This document shows positions 4,558-5,473 of a stretch of DNA of 5,473 nt, one piece after another. The position numbers and the translations under genes are program-made. How positions within the stretch are numbered: position 1 is the stretch's first letter; each line of letters begins with the position of its first letter. Location of the stretch: NCBI GenBank assembly GCA_910587395.1, contig CAJULJ010000116.1:1-5473 (forward strand), in the 5' to 3' direction. Origin of the DNA: an uncultured Oscillospiraceae bacterium (lineage in GTDB: Bacteria > Bacillota > Clostridia > Oscillospirales > Oscillospiraceae). The notes under the pieces were generated by a model, which was not told the origin of the DNA, did no database searches, and saw only the letters and a list, made by a program, of their open reading frames with translations.

Positions 4558-5301
4558 ATGCCGATTATTTATCTTTCTCCGTCAACACAGGAAGCTAACA
4601 TGTACGTCAACGGAGGCAGCGAAGAGGAATGGATGAACCGTTTGGCTGACGCCATGATTCCCTATTTAAACGCTTCAGGAATCCGTTTTGTCCGCAATAC
4701 CTCCGATATGACCGCTGCATCCTCCATCCGGGCATCCAACGCCGGTACTTATGATCTCCATTTGGCTCTGCATTCCAATGCCTCTGCTCCCAGCAACTAT
4801 GGCGGGACCCGTGGCATCATCGTGTTCTATTATCCCGGAAGCTCCAATGGCAAACGGGCAGCAGAAATTATGGCAGACAATTTGAAGGCCATCTACCCCT
4901 TGCCCAATCGCGTACGGGCAGAAGCCACCACTTCTATTGGTGAGGTGCGTCAGCCCCGAGCTCCTTCGGTATTCATCGAACTGGGTTACCACGACAACGA
5001 AGATGATGCTACCTGGATCAAGAATCATTTGAACGAGACAGCCCGAGCTATTGTCCTTGCCCTTACTGAATATTTTGGTATTCCATTTTTGAACCCTGGC
5101 AGTTCACAACGTCAAGGGGTCGTAGACGTGGACTGGGGCTATCTTAATATCCGCTCCAGACCGTCCACTTCCGCTCCCGTAATTGCCAAAGCCTATGATG
5201 GTGCGCGGCTGACCATTCTGAATGAATGGCAGGGCTGGTATTTAGTCACCTTTGATGGAACGGAAGGTTATGCTAACAGCGATTTTGTAACTATGATTTA
5301 G
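4558..5301 (+). CDS. N-acetylmuramoyl-L-alanine amidase (Amidase_3-like) with C-terminal SH3 domain
   Basis: This 247-residue predicted cell-wall hydrolase would cut the bond between N-acetylmuramic acid and L-alanine in peptidoglycan. Residues about 1–175 resemble zinc amidases of the AmiC/CwlV group: a glutamate cluster E22–E24, LHLALHSNAS (67–76, His72 as zinc ligand), a GTRGIIVFYY strand (83–92) and VFIELGYHDN (138–147, Glu141 at the catalytic position). The first zinc histidine, normally in PGHGG, is absent; the chain reads YLSPSTQEANMY (5–16) instead, a form I associate with clostridial relatives. Residues about 186–247 (LNIRSRPS, then WQGWYLV and GYANSDFV) form a bacterial SH3 domain, likely for wall binding. 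No signal peptide or membrane segment is present, so release might need lysis, sporulation or another route. The ribosome binding site AAAGGAGG is strong but lies in an inverted repeat. No phage genes are adjacent. Confidence 0.88.
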   Translation: MPIIYLSPSTQEANMYVNGGSEEEWMNRLADAMIPYLNASGIRFVRNTSDMTAASSIRASNAGTYDLHLALHSNASAPSNYGGTRGIIVFYYPGSSNGKRAAEIMADNLKAIYPLPNRVRAEATTSIGEVRQPRAPSVFIELGYHDNEDDATWIKNHLNETARAIVLALTEYFGIPFLNPGSSQRQGVVDVDWGYLNIRSRPSTSAPVIAKAYDGARLTILNEWQGWYLVTFDGTEGYANSDFVTMI

Positions 5302-5429
5302 AGTAGAGCAATTCTTTACAAATAATTTGTTCGGCAGACATGGTCTATTAAGATAGAGGTAATCTTTCGGTTGTAGCTGTAATCAGGCATTCACAGATTG
5401 TTCAGAGATATTACTCCCGAAAAATAATC

Positions 5430-5458
5430 TAGAAAAAAGATGCAGAAAGTGGTAAAAT
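5430..5458 (+). promoter_or_regulatory. Probable promoter at the right edge
   Basis: TAAAAT (5453–5458, five of six consensus bases) is preceded by an extended –10 TGG (5450–5452). TAGAAA (5430–5435, four of six) lies 17 bases upstream, with an A-rich stretch from 5420 that could act as an UP element. Transcription would start near 5465 and lead into a gene outside the window. The rest of 5302–5429 is AT-rich and shows no gene, RNA gene or clear terminator. Confidence 0.5.
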
Positions 5459-5473
5459 AGACAGCATGGAACA

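Noticed and set aside
4675..5028. 117-residue open frame on the – strand within the amidase gene
   Set aside because: It is opposite a clear amidase domain, with no motif or translation signal.
4558..5301. Amidase as a prophage endolysin
   Set aside because: The enzyme type would fit, but there is no holin, tail or other phage gene in the window and it sits among housekeeping genes.
5466..5473. ATG GAA CA as the start of a leaderless gene at the right edge
   Set aside because: No ribosome binding site precedes it and only two codons are visible. It lies at the predicted transcription start, so the true gene start is probably further right.
1..5473. CRISPR array, tRNA, rRNA, insertion sequence or attachment site
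   Set aside because: No regularly spaced repeats, no tRNA-like cloverleaf, no transposase motif and no matching direct repeats were seen on either strand.

Overview
The window looks like chromosomal DNA from a moderately GC-rich, spore-former-type member of the Clostridia. The Oscillospiraceae / Flavonifractor-like gut lineages would fit. This is inferred from the gene order ffh–rpsP–khpA–rimM–trmD, the strong AGGAGG-type ribosome binding sites, a DegV-family protein, and a clostridial-style amidase whose chain opens with an SPSxQ motif. No sequence search was run, so the taxonomy is an inference. All genes are on the + strand, and there is no RNA gene, CRISPR array, insertion sequence or phage module.

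Left part (1–2694): a ribosome-biogenesis operon. It holds the last 57 codons of ffh (signal recognition particle GTPase, M domain), rpsP (ribosomal protein S16), khpA (small KH-domain RNA-binding protein), rimM (30S maturation factor) and trmD (tRNA m1G37 methyltransferase). The TrmD frame runs on without a stop into a complete-looking GNAT acetyltransferase domain, giving a 435-residue fusion. The residue matching the E. coli TrmD catalytic aspartate is glutamate. The intergenic gaps are structured: nested inverted repeats before rpsP, an intrinsic terminator whose U-tract touches the rimM ribosome binding site, and a near-perfect palindrome inside a larger stem before trmD. Such elements could set the ratio of ribosomal protein to processing enzymes. 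The usual next gene, rplS, is absent.

Middle part (2695–4495): a near-consensus sigma-A promoter starts a new transcript carrying a DegV-family fatty-acid-binding protein and, 37 bases on, rsmA (16S rRNA dimethyltransferase).

Right part (4496–5473): a perfect 12-bp inverted repeat separates rsmA from a 247-residue amidase with a C-terminal SH3 domain. Its 3' arm is the amidase ribosome binding site and its 5' arm is a perfect anti-Shine-Dalgarno sequence. A plausible promoter lies in the loop, so read-through and locally initiated transcripts would differ in whether the ribosome binding site is free. The last 170 bases are AT-rich and carry no gene, but end in a probable promoter for a gene outside the window.

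No wholly new multi-gene system is visible. The most unusual items are the TrmD–GNAT fusion and the amidase leader.
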